Positions 17,830 to 28,344 of a DNA stretch of 64,000 bases are shown piece by piece (positions within the stretch are counted from its first letter, which is position 1; every line of letters starts with the position of its first letter). This stretch comes from Vibrio hepatarius (lineage in GTDB: Bacteria > Pseudomonadota > Gammaproteobacteria > Enterobacterales > Vibrionaceae). Where the stretch lies: positions 1 to 64,000 of the forward strand of contig NZ_JAATOO010000015.1 in the NCBI RefSeq assembly GCF_011806575.1, given 5' to 3'. The notes under the pieces were generated by a model. The model saw only the letters and a program-made list of their open reading frames with translations. It ran no database searches and was not told the origin of the DNA. Made by a program: the position numbers and the translations under genes.

Positions 17830-18645
17830 TATCTTGCGGTAAACTCTCAACATAAAGTCGGCTTCACATTTGAACAGTGCTGAATTGGTCAATTCTTCAC
17901 GCAGGCTGTCAGACGCTTTCCACGCGAATGGTGTCATCTGCAATAGGTCAAATGCATCACCATCCGCTAGTTCCATTATGTAGGATAGTTTTTCTTGGTG
18001 TTCAAGAACAAAGCCATTTATTTGCTCTGGATCTTCATTGTGCAGGCGCACTTCTTGATAAATACGCTCACGCAGCTGATACAAATGGCGACCCGCTGGT
18101 GTGACTGTAATGACAACACCGTTATCATTAATTACGCGTGTCAGCTCTTCTGCTTTACACGGTGCGTAAATGCGCAGGATTCCGTCTAAGCTACTGTCGG
18201 CAAAAGGTAAGCGATGGCTAGACGCGACACTGAACTGGCAATTTGGATAACGCTTAGCCGCGTAGCGAATCGCCACTTTGGAGATATCGAGACCAAAAGT
18301 CTGCGCTTCTGAATGTTGCTCGGCTAACTGCTCCGCCACTTTGGTGGTGTAGTAGCCTTCACCACAACCGATATCGAGCAATTGGTGTTGCGTTCCTTGT
18401 AGGTACTGAGCGCACAATTCAGCAACACGCAATTTCATTGGCTGGTAGTAATCTTTCTCTAGGAATCGACGTCGCGCCTGCATCATCTCTGTGTTGTCAC
18501 CTGGATCTTTCGAGCGCTTGTGGTGCGCTGGCATCAGGTTTACGTAACCTTCTTTTGCTAGATCGAAACTGTGGTTGTTTTCACAGCGATAAGTACGGTC
18601 GGCAAAAGCAAGAGGTTGATGACAAAGAGGGCAGGTATAGGACAT
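17827..18645 (-). CDS. rlmA: 23S rRNA (guanine-745-N1)-methyltransferase
   Basis: The 272-residue enzyme methylates N1 of G745 in 23S rRNA with S-adenosylmethionine. It has the N-terminal zinc finger Cys5, Cys8, Cys21 and His25 (YTCPLCHQPL, RCENNHSFD), the conserved KEGYVNLMPAHHKRSKDPGDN strand split around residue 35-50, and a Rossmann methyltransferase motif LLDIGCGEGYYT near residue 95. Length matches RlmA(I). It is followed closely by the chaN-like gene, whose Fur box overlaps its 3' end. Confidence 0.93.
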   Translation of the reverse strand: MSYTCPLCHQPLAFADRTYRCENNHSFDLAKEGYVNLMPAHHKRSKDPGDNTEMMQARRRFLEKDYYQPMKLRVAELCAQYLQGTQHQLLDIGCGEGYYTTKVAEQLAEQHSEAQTFGLDISKVAIRYAAKRYPNCQFSVASSHRLPFADSSLDGILRIYAPCKAEELTRVINDNGVVITVTPAGRHLYQLRERIYQEVRLHNEDPEQINGFVLEHQEKLSYIMELADGDAFDLLQMTPFAWKASDSLREELTNSALFKCEADFMLRVYRKI

Positions 18646-18777
18646 AACAAGCTCAGTTAGTGATTGTGTGGACGGCGCTAAGAGTACAGAGGATTCGGTC
18701 GAGTTTCTAGCGTTGTGTGACGAGTTAACTCAGATATCGCTGGTTTAGAACGGTAGAGGGCAGTTTGAGGTCAACAA

Positions 18778-18795
18778 AAGCCACCGAAGTGGCTG
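18778..18795 (-). terminator. Terminator after maeA
   Basis: AGCCAC and GTGGCT close a stable CGAA/TTCG tetraloop (18779-18794); on the minus strand T's follow. It ends the dicarboxylate carrier-malic enzyme unit. Confidence 0.8.
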
Positions 18796-18799
18796 AGGA

Positions 18800-20497
18800 T
18801 TAAAAAGAGGTGCGTCGATACTGACGGTATTCGGGGTGCCAAAATGTCGCCTCAATTTTCGCTTGGAGTGCGTCGTCAGGAACTGGCAATGCTAACTTTT
18901 CCTCGATCGCTTGTTTCGCAACGGCAAAGGCAATCTGTTTGCTGATTTGTTGGATATCTTTAAGTGCGGGCAGAATCGCGCCGTTTGAACGTGTCGCTTG
19001 CTCTGCACTCTCCGCTAAGGCTTTACTCGCCGCCATCAACATCGGTTCGCTAATTCGTTCGGCCTGTACGGCGACCACCCCCAACCCGACACCAGGGAAG
19101 ATATAGCTGTTGTTACACTGTGAAATCTCACGCGTTTGCAGATTTCCTTGCGCGTCGGTAAATTGCACTGGCTCAAAAGGGCTGCCTGTCGCCACAATTG
19201 CCTGACCTTGACTCCACTGCAAGATATCTTTCGGTGTTGCTTCCACTCGTGACGTTGGGTTGGAAAGCGGCAGCACAATCGGCTGACTAGTGTTCGCACT
19301 GAGCGATTGGATAACGTTTTGGCTGAATAGCCCCGGTTGACCACTCACACCGATTAAGACGGTAGCTTTGCTCTGTTTGACGACATTCTCTAAGTCTAAT
19401 TCATTGGAGTTTTGCCATGAGTCTAAGTCGGTTTTGCAGTGCGCCAGTGGCTTTTGGAAGTCTGTTAAATTCGTCATGTCATCGGTCAAAAGCCCGTCAC
19501 GGTCAATCATGAAAACCTGTTGCTTTGCTTGCTGATCGCTTAAGCCTTCATGACACATTTGGCTGATGATTTGCTTGGCAATACCACATCCAGCCGATCC
19601 CGCTCCGACAAAAACGATGCGTTGCTGAGAGAGTTGTTCTCCTTTCTGACGACAGGCGGCGAGCAGAGTGCCGACAGAGACGGCTGCCGTACCTTGAATA
19701 TCATCGTTAAAACAGCATAACAGGTCGCGATAACGCTCTAATAGTGGCGTGGCATTCGCTTGGGCGAAGTCTTCAAACTGCAATAAAACATTTGGCCAGC
19801 GGCGTTTCACCGCGTCGATGAATGCTTCGAGAAATTCGTCGTATTCTTGCCCTGAAATGCGAGGATGACGCCAACCCATGTACATCGGGTCGGACAACAG
19901 GTCGCTGTTGTTAGTACCAACATCCAATACGATTGGCAGGCAGTGGGCTGGGCTGATGCCTCCACAAGAGGTATAGAGTGCGAGCTTACCAATTGGAATG
20001 CCCATACCGCCGATGCCTTGATCACCGAGACCGAGGATACGTTCGCCGTCAGTGACGACAATCACTTTAACATTACGCTTGGTCGCGTTTTGCAGCATAT
20101 CGTCGATAAGTTCACGCTCAGGATAAGAAATCAATAATCCACGCTTACGGCGATAAATTTTAGAGAACTGTTCGCATGCTTCGCCAACGGTTGGGGTGTA
20201 GATCAACGGCATGACTTCTTCGAGGTGGTGGTTGATCAAATGGTGGAACAAGGTTTCGTTGGTATCTTGAATGTTGCGCAGGTAGATATGTTTGTCCAAA
20301 TCCGATTGAAACGCACACAGTTGTTGATATGCGCGAGCGGATTGGGAATCAATGGTTTCAATCGTGTGTGGCAACAAGCCTGTAAGATTGAACTCTTGGC
20401 GTTCTTGTTGAGAGAACGCGCTGCCTTTGTTGAGCAGCGGCGTTTCGAGTAACGCAGGTCCGGCAAAAGGAATATATAAAGGGCGTTTGTATGTCAT
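18800..20497 (-). CDS. maeA: NAD-dependent malic enzyme
   Basis: This 565-residue enzyme decarboxylates malate to pyruvate with reduction of NAD. It has the N-terminal malic domain ([16 protein letters not shown], conserved in malic enzymes), the catalytic region [11 protein letters not shown] and [20 protein letters not shown], and the NAD-binding domain with [15 protein letters not shown]. The length matches E. coli MaeA (565). It lies 73 bases downstream of the DASS carrier gene on the same strand and probably belongs to the same transcript, which couples C4-dicarboxylate uptake with entry into pyruvate metabolism. Confidence 0.95.
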   Translation of the reverse strand: MTYKRPLYIPFAGPALLETPLLNKGSAFSQQERQEFNLTGLLPHTIETIDSQSARAYQQLCAFQSDLDKHIYLRNIQDTNETLFHHLINHHLEEVMPLIYTPTVGEACEQFSKIYRRKRGLLISYPERELIDDMLQNATKRNVKVIVVTDGERILGLGDQGIGGMGIPIGKLALYTSCGGISPAHCLPIVLDVGTNNSDLLSDPMYMGWRHPRISGQEYDEFLEAFIDAVKRRWPNVLLQFEDFAQANATPLLERYRDLLCCFNDDIQGTAAVSVGTLLAACRQKGEQLSQQRIVFVGAGSAGCGIAKQIISQMCHEGLSDQQAKQQVFMIDRDGLLTDDMTNLTDFQKPLAHCKTDLDSWQNSNELDLENVVKQSKATVLIGVSGQPGLFSQNVIQSLSANTSQPIVLPLSNPTSRVEATPKDILQWSQGQAIVATGSPFEPVQFTDAQGNLQTREISQCNNSYIFPGVGLGVVAVQAERISEPMLMAASKALAESAEQATRSNGAILPALKDIQQISKQIAFAVAKQAIEEKLALPVPDDALQAKIEATFWHPEYRQYRRTSF

Positions 20498-20521
20498 AGT
20501 TCGTCTGTCATTGGTTTTAGA

Positions 20522-20550
20522 ACGGTGCTTAGCGCAAAACTAAGCACCGT
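20522..20550. other. Intercistronic hairpin between DASS carrier gene and maeA
   Basis: ACGGTGCTTAG (20522-20532) and CTAAGCACCGT (20540-20550) form an 11-bp perfect stem with the loop CGCAAAA. On the minus strand only a weak T-containing stretch follows, so it may be a partial terminator or an mRNA-stabilising element that sets a lower maeA level. Confidence 0.6.
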
Positions 20551-20570
20551 GAATGATTAGAGTCGGACGT

Positions 20571-22013
20571 TTATAGACCAAACACTAGTGGAAGTAGCGT
20601 GATGCTGACGATGGTGATAAGCGCAATCGCAACGATATTGAGCAGAAAACCTGCACGGATCATGTCACTCATTTTCAGCTGACCAGAGCCAAATACGATC
20701 GCATTCGGCGGTGTTGCGACAGGCATCATAAAGGCACAACTCGCCGCTATGGCCGCAGGAATTACCCATACCATTGGCGTCCCCGTGATTGACTCGGCGA
20801 CAGGACCAAGCAGAGGTAAGAAACCGGCTGCAGTCGCGGTGTTACTGGTGATTTCGGTAAGGAAGGTAATCAGCGCCGTAACCACTAAGATACCCATAAC
20901 CAGTGAGATGGTATCTGCGCCTTGAATCTGTAGTGCGATGTACTCTGCCAAACCAGATGATTTGATTTTCGCGGCTAATGCTAAACCGCCACCAAATAGG
21001 ATCAGAATTCCCCAAGGTACGTTTTTCGCACTTTCCCAGTCTAGAACCCTTTGATTGCTGCCAGACTTCACCGGTAGGGCAAACAGTAAGATCGCAGCTG
21101 CCATAGCAATGCCAGTATCAGATAGGCCGATGCCCGTGGCTTTCGCAATATAAGGACGGAAGATCCAACCCAGAGCGGCAAAGGCGAAGATGAAAAGCAC
21201 TTTCTTCTCACCGGCAGACATTGCGCCCAGTTTGTCGAGTTGCTCGCGGAATACTGATTTAGAGCTCACTTCGCCCGCTTGGTCGACTTTGTAGCTGATT
21301 TTGGTTAGCCATACCCAAGTAAATAGCAGCATGATAATCGAAAGTGGTAAGCCCATTTTCATCCACTGACCGAAGCCAATTTCAATTCCGTAGCTATCAG
21401 ATAAGTAAGCCGCCATCAGCGCGTTTGGTGGTGTACCGATCAAGGTAGCGATACCACCGATACTCGCACCGTAAGCGATAGAAAGTAGCATCGCTTTGCC
21501 GAATTTTTCGTTGCTTGGATCGCGGTCGGTAACGATTTTGATCACTGATAATGCGATAGGTAGCATCATGACGGCGGTTGCGGTGTTTGACATCCACATC
21601 GAAAGGAATGCAGTGACCAGCATGATTCCAAGCACTTGTATGCTTGGCTTATTGCCGGCAAACAACATTGTTTTGAGTGCGATACGGCGGTGCAGATTCC
21701 AACGCTCCATCGCGATTGAAATCAGGAAACCTCCGAGGAATAGGAAAATTAAAGGGTGCGCATACGGTGCTGCGACTTGTTTGATGTTGGCGATACCTGC
21801 CACAGGGACCACAAAAAGCGGTAGCAATGATGCCGCTGGAATCGGTACGGCTTCAGAAATCCACCAACTTGCCATCCAAAAAGCCAATCCGGCGGTGCGC
21901 CAAGCTTCTACGCTTAGCCCCGCTACCGGAGGGTCAACCAGTAAGGTTGTGAGCATGACCAAAGGGCCCAAGCACAACATTATCCATGGTGTTTTTTTAT
22001 TATTTTCACTCAT
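20571..22013 (-). CDS. DASS-family sodium/dicarboxylate symporter (VcINDY-like)
   Basis: The 480-residue carrier has about eleven membrane helices and the two Ser-Asn-Thr sodium and substrate motifs of the DASS family: MWMSNTATAVMMLPIA and LTEITSNTATAAGFLP. It closely resembles V. cholerae INDY, which imports succinate, malate and fumarate with sodium. The start at 22013 is preceded by AAGGATGAAAG; an in-frame start at 22037 would include the ribosome site itself. It is transcribed from a sigma-54-type promoter (22096-22111) next to dctBD and precedes maeA. Confidence 0.92.
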   Translation of the reverse strand: MSENNKKTPWIMLCLGPLVMLTTLLVDPPVAGLSVEAWRTAGLAFWMASWWISEAVPIPAASLLPLFVVPVAGIANIKQVAAPYAHPLIFLFLGGFLISIAMERWNLHRRIALKTMLFAGNKPSIQVLGIMLVTAFLSMWMSNTATAVMMLPIALSVIKIVTDRDPSNEKFGKAMLLSIAYGASIGGIATLIGTPPNALMAAYLSDSYGIEIGFGQWMKMGLPLSIIMLLFTWVWLTKISYKVDQAGEVSSKSVFREQLDKLGAMSAGEKKVLFIFAFAALGWIFRPYIAKATGIGLSDTGIAMAAAILLFALPVKSGSNQRVLDWESAKNVPWGILILFGGGLALAAKIKSSGLAEYIALQIQGADTISLVMGILVVTALITFLTEITSNTATAAGFLPLLGPVAESITGTPMVWVIPAAIAASCAFMMPVATPPNAIVFGSGQLKMSDMIRAGFLLNIVAIALITIVSITLLPLVFGL

Positions 22014-22095
22014 TCTTTCATCCTTTGTAACCACCAAAATCGAACTTGGTGGGAAGTTCTTGATAGGCTGCTGCTTCCCAGCAGAGTCCTATAAG

Positions 22096-22111
22096 TGCAA
22101 AAGTGTTGCCA
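22096..22111 (-). promoter_or_regulatory. Sigma-54 promoter of the dicarboxylate carrier gene
   Basis: On the minus strand TGGCAACACTTTTGCA matches the RpoN consensus TGGCACG-N4-TTGCA at 10 of 12 fixed positions, with the essential GG and GC at -24 and -12 correctly spaced. It lies about 83 bases upstream of the carrier start. DctD, encoded directly upstream, has the GAFTGA loop required to activate sigma-54 polymerase. Confidence 0.85.
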
Positions 22112-22184
22112 GAATGTGAAGATGAAATTAAATCAAATTAAAACAGTTACTTATATTGATGTGGGTTGTTGTAACTCGAATAAT

Positions 22185-22202
22185 TGTGCGGATTCCCACA
22201 CA
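22185..22202. promoter_or_regulatory. Candidate DctD upstream activator site
   Basis: TGTGCGGATTCCCACACA is an imperfect 18-base dyad with TGTG..G and C..CACA outer arms. It lies about 85 bases upstream of the sigma-54 promoter, the usual place for an enhancer-binding protein site. Assignment to DctD is inference from position and symmetry. Confidence 0.55.
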
Positions 22203-22235
22203 GAATTTACTTGATGAGTGTCACCATATCCACAC

Positions 22236-23591
22236 TCATGAGTTAATGAATTTGCTACGTTCGATGCCGTATTTGGCAACCTTGTCGTAAAAGGTTTTTC
22301 TTGGCAGCTTTAATAGGGCGATGGCTTCTTTCACTGAGCCAGATGTTTGGCTGAGCGCTTCTTCAATCAACGCACATTCGTAGAAAGCGACCTTCTCATG
22401 CAATGAAAGATCATCACTTGGTATCGTGAGATTGCTGTTCTGTTGAAGTTCAACGGGCAAGCCAAGTAGTACCTGTCGCTCTGCAACATTGCGTAGCTCT
22501 CGGACATTTCCCGGCCAGTCATAGCGCATCAGTTGGTCTAGCTCTTCACTGCTAATGGCGCGCAGTGGTTTGTGGAAACGCCCAGCGGCAATGGAACTGA
22601 AATGGCGAAACAGCAACGGGATATCGGCTTTTCGTGCGCGAAGTGGTGGAATGTGCACCGTGACAAGGTTTAAGCGGTAGTATAAATCCGAGCGGAATAG
22701 GCCTTGTTCGGCGACTGCCAATAGGTCGACTTTGGTCGCGGCGACGAAACGGATATTGAGCGGAATGGCTTTGTTGCTACCGACAGGGGTAACTTTGCGC
22801 TCTTCTATCACGCGCAGCAGTTTTACCTGCATCGCGAGTGGCATGCTTTCTATCTCATCCAAGAACACGGTGCCGCCTTGAGCAAACTCTAGCTTACCTA
22901 TGCGGTTTTCATTCGCGCCGGTAAATGCGCCTTTTCGGCTACCAAACAATTCACTTTCGATTAGGTTTTCAGGCAGTGCGCCGCAGTTAATCGCGACAAA
23001 GTTGGCTTGCGCTCGGTGACTGCGCTCATGCAAATAACGTGCGACCATTTCTTTACCAGCGCCAGTTTCTCCGTGAATTAACACGTCTGCAGGCGTATCG
23101 ACAACCGCATTGAGCAAGCCCATCATTTTCTTCATCTCAGGGGTGTCACCGAGAATTTGTGGGCCAGACTTCGCGGCTTTTAAGTAGGTTTTCAGACGGC
23201 GGTTTTCAAGAATGAGCGTACGCTTTTCTACTGCTCGGCTCACACAGTCCAAAAGCTGTTCGTTTACGGGTTTTTCGAAGAAGTCATACGCGCCATCTCT
23301 AAGCGCGGTAACGGCGAGTTGCACGTCTGCGTATCCGGTCAACATGATCACCGGGATATCGGCATCAATGGTTTGAATCGCACGCAGGACGTCTACGCCG
23401 TGCATACGTGCCATATTGAGGTCTGAAATCACAATGCCATGAAACTCGTCGTTAAGGACTGCCAAAGCGTCTTCGCCATTCTCAAATGCCTCGGTTTGGT
23501 ATCCTTCAATACCCAAAAGCTGTGAGAGCGAGTCTCGAATAATTTGCTCGTCATCGATGATGATGACTTTGGCTTTAGTTGTGGTCTGCAT
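22236..23591 (-). CDS. dctD: DctD-like sigma-54-dependent response regulator
   Basis: The 451-residue activator has a receiver domain (IIDDE acidic pair, phospho-acceptor Asp57 in VISDLNM, Lys in FEKPV), an AAA+ ATPase domain with Walker A GETGAGKE (174-181), the sigma-54 contact loop GAFTGA (221-226) and Walker B GGTVFLDEIESM, and a C-terminal Fis-type helix-turn-helix (GSVKEAIALLKLPRKTFY). Its gene overlaps the end of the kinase gene by 17 bases and sits next to a dicarboxylate carrier with a sigma-54 promoter, so regulation of C4-dicarboxylate uptake is the natural role. Confidence 0.9.
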   Translation of the reverse strand: MQTTTKAKVIIIDDEQIIRDSLSQLLGIEGYQTEAFENGEDALAVLNDEFHGIVISDLNMARMHGVDVLRAIQTIDADIPVIMLTGYADVQLAVTALRDGAYDFFEKPVNEQLLDCVSRAVEKRTLILENRRLKTYLKAAKSGPQILGDTPEMKKMMGLLNAVVDTPADVLIHGETGAGKEMVARYLHERSHRAQANFVAINCGALPENLIESELFGSRKGAFTGANENRIGKLEFAQGGTVFLDEIESMPLAMQVKLLRVIEERKVTPVGSNKAIPLNIRFVAATKVDLLAVAEQGLFRSDLYYRLNLVTVHIPPLRARKADIPLLFRHFSSIAAGRFHKPLRAISSEELDQLMRYDWPGNVRELRNVAERQVLLGLPVELQQNSNLTIPSDDLSLHEKVAFYECALIEEALSQTSGSVKEAIALLKLPRKTFYDKVAKYGIERSKFINS

Positions 23592-25329
23592 GTGGTTTTC
23601 TTTTTAACCTCAATGTGAATTTTGCGCCTTGGTGAGCATCGTTATTGGCAGCCAACAGTTCTCCACCAAAAGACTGGATAATACTACGTGATATCGCCAA
23701 TCCTAGGCCTAAACCATTATCTGATTTGGTCGAATAGAAAGGTTCAAAAATCGACTCGATGGCGTGTAAATCAAGTCCGGTACCAGTATCTGAGATAGTG
23801 ATGAGCTCCAACTCGCCGTCTTGTTCGAAGCGAATAGAGATATACCTTCTATTGCATTCTTGCATCGCTTCAACAGCATTAGATAGCAGATTGACCAGCA
23901 CTTGTTCGAGCTTAAGTGGATCGCCCCAAATTAACACACTGTGTGGTTCTGCTTCTAAGATCACACCACTGCTATTGATCTTTGGTCCAACCACAATCAA
24001 TGCGTTGTTCAAACAGCTTTGCCATTGGCACCAATCCAGACGATGCTCGCTAGGGCGGCTAAATTGCTTGAGCTGTGAAACAGTTTTGTGTACTCGGGCA
24101 ATCAACGACTCGATGTTCACCATGTTTTGTTGCGCTTCATCCAGCATACCTTTCGCTAGCATTCTTTTGCTTGCGACTAAGTAGGTACTCATAGCGCTCA
24201 GCGGTTGATTGATCTCATGGTTGACGCTCGCCGACAGCTGGCCAATTGTCGCCAGTTTGGCCGATTGAACCAGTGCTTGGTGCGCACTCTCAAGTTGCTG
24301 AGTTCGCTGAACGACTTCGCTTTCTAACGCGTTGCGGGTAAAGATCAACTGTCGATAGCCTGCGACTCGGCGAAACACAAACACCATAACGGTGACCAAT
24401 AAGGTGTATGCCAGGCTGGATAAAATAAGTGAAACCTGTACTTTGTCCCGCGCTTCGCTCACCGGTAGCAACATAACGAAATCTAGGTCGAGCAATGGCA
24501 GTTTGGCTTTGCCATAGACATATTGTTCGTGGCGCTGAGAGCTTGATTCGATTTGCCAAACCGACTTATCGAGATAGGGTGTCGAAGTGATAGCGTTGCT
24601 AAGTCGTTGTTGCTGAAGATCTAAGTAACGGTGGGTAGCCTGAATTTCTGACCAAGTGTAGTAATCACTTTCACGGAGTTGTTTCAGTCGCCAATAGGGG
24701 TGATTAGAAATGAAGACGACTTCGTCTTTGCCGTACACCATAAATTTGGCGCTATTTGAGCCAGCAAGCCACTCTGTGTCTTGCTCAAATTTGTCGATAT
24801 CGACTTTAACCGCGATGACGCCGATGATCTCGTTGTCGGCATAAATAGGGGCTGAGAAGAAGATACCTCGCTCACCCGAGCGCAACCCTAACGCGTAATC
24901 TGTCCAACGATTGCCTTGCATCGCTTGGTAAAAGTAGGGGCGGAATGCGTAGTTTGAACCGATATAACTTTTGGCCGACTGGAAATTGCTGGATGCAATC
25001 ACATCTCCGTGAGTATCGAGGACGTAAACATCACTCGCGCCACTGGTCTTTTGAATATCCAACAGGATTTTGCTTAACGCGTAAGTCTGCGTTTCTTGTT
25101 TGAGTACCTGACGTATTTGGTAATGGCTGGTGAGCAGGTCCGGAATGTGTTGGTAACGTTCGAGCTGTTTATTGAAATATTGGCTAACGTTGACTGCTTC
25201 GCTTGACACTTGTTGGTCTAAACGTTGGAACCAATAACGCTGAGTAACTAGAGCTGTCAGGATGAAGACAAACAGCAAGCCTGCGATAAAAAGGGTAACA
25301 AAGCTATACAGCTTTTTCGACTTAGACAT
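23575..25329 (-). CDS. dctB: DctB-like sensor histidine kinase
   Basis: This 584-residue membrane kinase has membrane segments at about residues 9-29 and 300-320 enclosing a periplasmic double-PAS (dCache) sensor with DVYVLDTHGDVIASSN and YFYQAMQGNRWTDYALG, as in dicarboxylate-binding DctB. A cytosolic coiled-coil leads to the H-box with His371 (LSASVNHEINQPLSAM) and an HATPase domain with NAVEAM, DTGTGL and GLGLGLAISRSI. It is translationally coupled to dctD by a 17-base overlap. The likely ligand is succinate, malate or fumarate, inferred from context. Confidence 0.9.
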   Translation of the reverse strand: MSKSKKLYSFVTLFIAGLLFVFILTALVTQRYWFQRLDQQVSSEAVNVSQYFNKQLERYQHIPDLLTSHYQIRQVLKQETQTYALSKILLDIQKTSGASDVYVLDTHGDVIASSNFQSAKSYIGSNYAFRPYFYQAMQGNRWTDYALGLRSGERGIFFSAPIYADNEIIGVIAVKVDIDKFEQDTEWLAGSNSAKFMVYGKDEVVFISNHPYWRLKQLRESDYYTWSEIQATHRYLDLQQQRLSNAITSTPYLDKSVWQIESSSQRHEQYVYGKAKLPLLDLDFVMLLPVSEARDKVQVSLILSSLAYTLLVTVMVFVFRRVAGYRQLIFTRNALESEVVQRTQQLESAHQALVQSAKLATIGQLSASVNHEINQPLSAMSTYLVASKRMLAKGMLDEAQQNMVNIESLIARVHKTVSQLKQFSRPSEHRLDWCQWQSCLNNALIVVGPKINSSGVILEAEPHSVLIWGDPLKLEQVLVNLLSNAVEAMQECNRRYISIRFEQDGELELITISDTGTGLDLHAIESIFEPFYSTKSDNGLGLGLAISRSIIQSFGGELLAANNDAHQGAKFTLRLKRKPHADHN

Positions 25330-25554
25330 GCTTTCAAATCCATCTGACTCAGTGACAACACCTTCCTTAATTCACCATTCTGGGACCTATATTGATTGGT
25401 TTGTCAGGAATGGCGAGGTGAAAATATAACAGATGATTATAAACGAAAGATAGGCGTATATTGTTACGGCATAAGAATGGCTGTTGTGACGTCAGTAACC
25501 TCAACAAGAAGTTGATAGGGCAAGCGGGTTGCCTGCCCAATGTGTCGCTTGAAC

Positions 25555-26436
25555 TTAGGCAGAGATAATGGTCTCTAGTTGGTAAGTCTCTCCAGGTTGC
25601 AGAGTCTTACCTTGTTCAATGGATGGCGCGTGGAGTGTTGATTCAACACATAGGAAGGTTTCAAAGCCGTTGTCTGGCATGTCGCCCATCGATTGTGCGC
25701 CTTCAAGCCAAGGGTTCCATAATACTGCGCAGTTATGACCGTGGTTGGTTACGGTGAGCGTGCGTTTTAGTACTGGGTCTTGGATGAGGATATCTGATTC
25801 TGGCTGAGTGTAGACACGGTCGATAGTATTGCTTAGGACTAACTCTTGGCCGCCTTGAATCACTTCATCGTTTTGCAGACTATCGATGTACTCTGGGCCC
25901 ATACCAGTGACTTTCGCTTGTTTGATATCACCTACATTTAAGTATGTGTGCAGTGCGCCAGAGAATATCCACGGTTGCTGATCGATGTTGTCAACTTTTA
26001 GCGAAACTTTCAGCTGCTCAGTCACTTCGACAGTCAAACGTACACTGAATAGGTATGGCCAAACCTTTAGGCTCTCTTCACTGGAGTCCAGACCGAGCTC
26101 AACAATAACACCGTTATCATTCTCTCTATGTTCGATCAGTTGCCATGTTGAGTTGCGAGCAAAACCATGAGCAGGTGCGGCAATGCGGCCAAACCAAGGC
26201 CAGCATACAGGGATGCCACCACGAAGTGCTGCTTTGCCGTCAAAAATGGTGGTATCGCTCATCCAAATAAGGTCTTCTTGACCTGCTGGTTGAAATGAAA
26301 CTACATGACCACCGTGCAACGCGATACCTGCGCTGGCTTTGTCGTGTATGACACGTACAATTTTAACGGCGTCTTTTTCTACAATAGTCACACAGTCTGA
26401 GAGGGCAGAGACTACTGGAAGTGATCGTAAATCCAT
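25555..26436 (-). CDS. yeaD: D-hexose-6-phosphate mutarotase (YeaD family)
   Basis: The 293-residue protein is an aldose-1-epimerase-type beta-sandwich: GIALHGGHVVSFQPAG, RGGIPVCWPWFG, PAHGFARNSTWQL with the probable catalytic His, and VLWNPWLEGAQSMGDMPDNG with FLCVESTL near the C-terminus. YeaD-type enzymes interconvert alpha and beta anomers of glucose-6-phosphate. It lies downstream of gapA on the same strand, the same neighbourhood as in E. coli, but a strong terminator separates the two. Confidence 0.92.
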   Translation of the reverse strand: MDLRSLPVVSALSDCVTIVEKDAVKIVRVIHDKASAGIALHGGHVVSFQPAGQEDLIWMSDTTIFDGKAALRGGIPVCWPWFGRIAAPAHGFARNSTWQLIEHRENDNGVIVELGLDSSEESLKVWPYLFSVRLTVEVTEQLKVSLKVDNIDQQPWIFSGALHTYLNVGDIKQAKVTGMGPEYIDSLQNDEVIQGGQELVLSNTIDRVYTQPESDILIQDPVLKRTLTVTNHGHNCAVLWNPWLEGAQSMGDMPDNGFETFLCVESTLHAPSIEQGKTLQPGETYQLETIISA

Positions 26437-26492
26437 ATTTATCGTTCCTGATGTGTAGATGCTTTAGTCGCATTATTACAGTATTCAAGATA

Positions 26493-26526
26493 CAAAAAAG
26501 GCGACTATATTAGCCGCCTTTTTTCA
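26493..26526 (-). terminator. Terminator after gapA
   Basis: An A-rich/T-rich ended stem, AAAAAAGGCG(A)CT with AG(C)CGCCTTTTTT around TATATT, with one mismatch, lies about 30 bases past the gapA stop; the T-run on the minus strand makes it a strong terminator. Confidence 0.88.
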
Positions 26527-26556
26527 ACTCAGTTAAGAGCTAATCACTGTTTCTAA

Positions 26557-27615
<1,059 letters not shown>

Positions 27616-27631
27616 TCAAAATCTGCAACCG

Positions 27632-27660
27632 ATAATCGGACTTAACTTGTTTAAAGTCAA
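27632..27660 (-). promoter_or_regulatory. Candidate gapA promoter
   Basis: On the minus strand TTGACT (27655-27660) and GATTAT (27632-27637) are spaced by 17 bases, preceded by a long A/T tract that may serve as an UP element. The leader before the ATG would be about 75 bases. Confidence 0.55.
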
Positions 27661-27738
27661 AAAAAAGCGTCGCTTTTTTTCACAATTCGCCATATATGGT
27701 CATATTTTGAACGGATTACTGGTTTTTTCCCTAACCAG

Positions 27739-27767
27739 TTGACGTAATATTGTTTCGGATGTTTAAA
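27739..27767 (+). promoter_or_regulatory. Candidate msrB promoter
   Basis: TTGACG (27739-27744) and TTTAAA (27762-27767) are spaced by 17 bases. The leader to the GTG start at 27889 would be about 115 bases. Confidence 0.45.
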
Positions 27768-27888
27768 GCTGTGCTGAAAGTTTAACCATCTCTTTATGGT
27801 GTCAAAGTATGTGCCACAAAGGTTATTGTTAGCAAGTTTTTCACAAAAAAAGTCAAAATTAAAAATAATAAAATGGAGGAAATTAGTC

Positions 27889-28293
27889 GTGAGTCAGAAG
27901 AGAGAAAAGCTAGTTAAGCCTGATGAATACTGGCGTGAGTCGCTCTCCGAAGAAGAGTATAGAGTATGTAGACAACAAGGAACTGAGGCTCCGTTTAGCG
28001 GTAAGTTGTTACATAATAAGGAGACAGGGGTATATTCATGCACCTGTTGTAATAGCCCATTATTTTATTCAGACAACAAATATGACTCGGGATGCGGATG
28101 GCCTAGTTTTGATGCCCCTATTAATGATCAGGCTATTCGCTATTTGGAAGATCTAAGTCACGGAATGGTGAGAACTGAAATACGATGTTCAGTATGCGAC
28201 AGCCATCTAGGTCACGTTTTTCCCGATGGTCCTAAGACTACCGGTGAACGTTTTTGTGTAAACTCAGTGTCGTTAATTTTCAACAATTCATAA
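27889..28293 (+). CDS. msrB: Peptide-methionine (R)-S-oxide reductase
   Basis: The enzyme repairs methionine-R-sulfoxide in proteins. The GTG start at 27889 is chosen because AGGAGG lies about nine bases upstream and the product (134 residues) then matches the family; a start at 27796 would add 31 non-homologous residues. Zinc-site pairs are Cys51/Cys54 (CTCC) and Cys100/Cys103 (CSVC); the catalytic Cys123 lies in RFCVNSVSL and the recycling Cys69 in SGCGWPSF. It is divergent from gapA, close to yeaD and yeaC as in E. coli. Confidence 0.94.
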   Translation: MSQKREKLVKPDEYWRESLSEEEYRVCRQQGTEAPFSGKLLHNKETGVYSCTCCNSPLFYSDNKYDSGCGWPSFDAPINDQAIRYLEDLSHGMVRTEIRCSVCDSHLGHVFPDGPKTTGERFCVNSVSLIFNNS

Positions 28294-28322
28294 AAAAGCG
28301 GTGAAGATCTCACCGCTGTTTG
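28292..28322. terminator. Bidirectional terminator between msrB and DUF2989 gene
   Basis: AGCGGTGA and TCACCGCT pair around AGATC (28297-28317). A six-base A-run on the left gives a strong T-run for the minus strand, and GTTTGTTT follows on the plus strand. Confidence 0.85.
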
Positions 28323-28344
28323 TTTCATCCTTTCAATTGAAATA

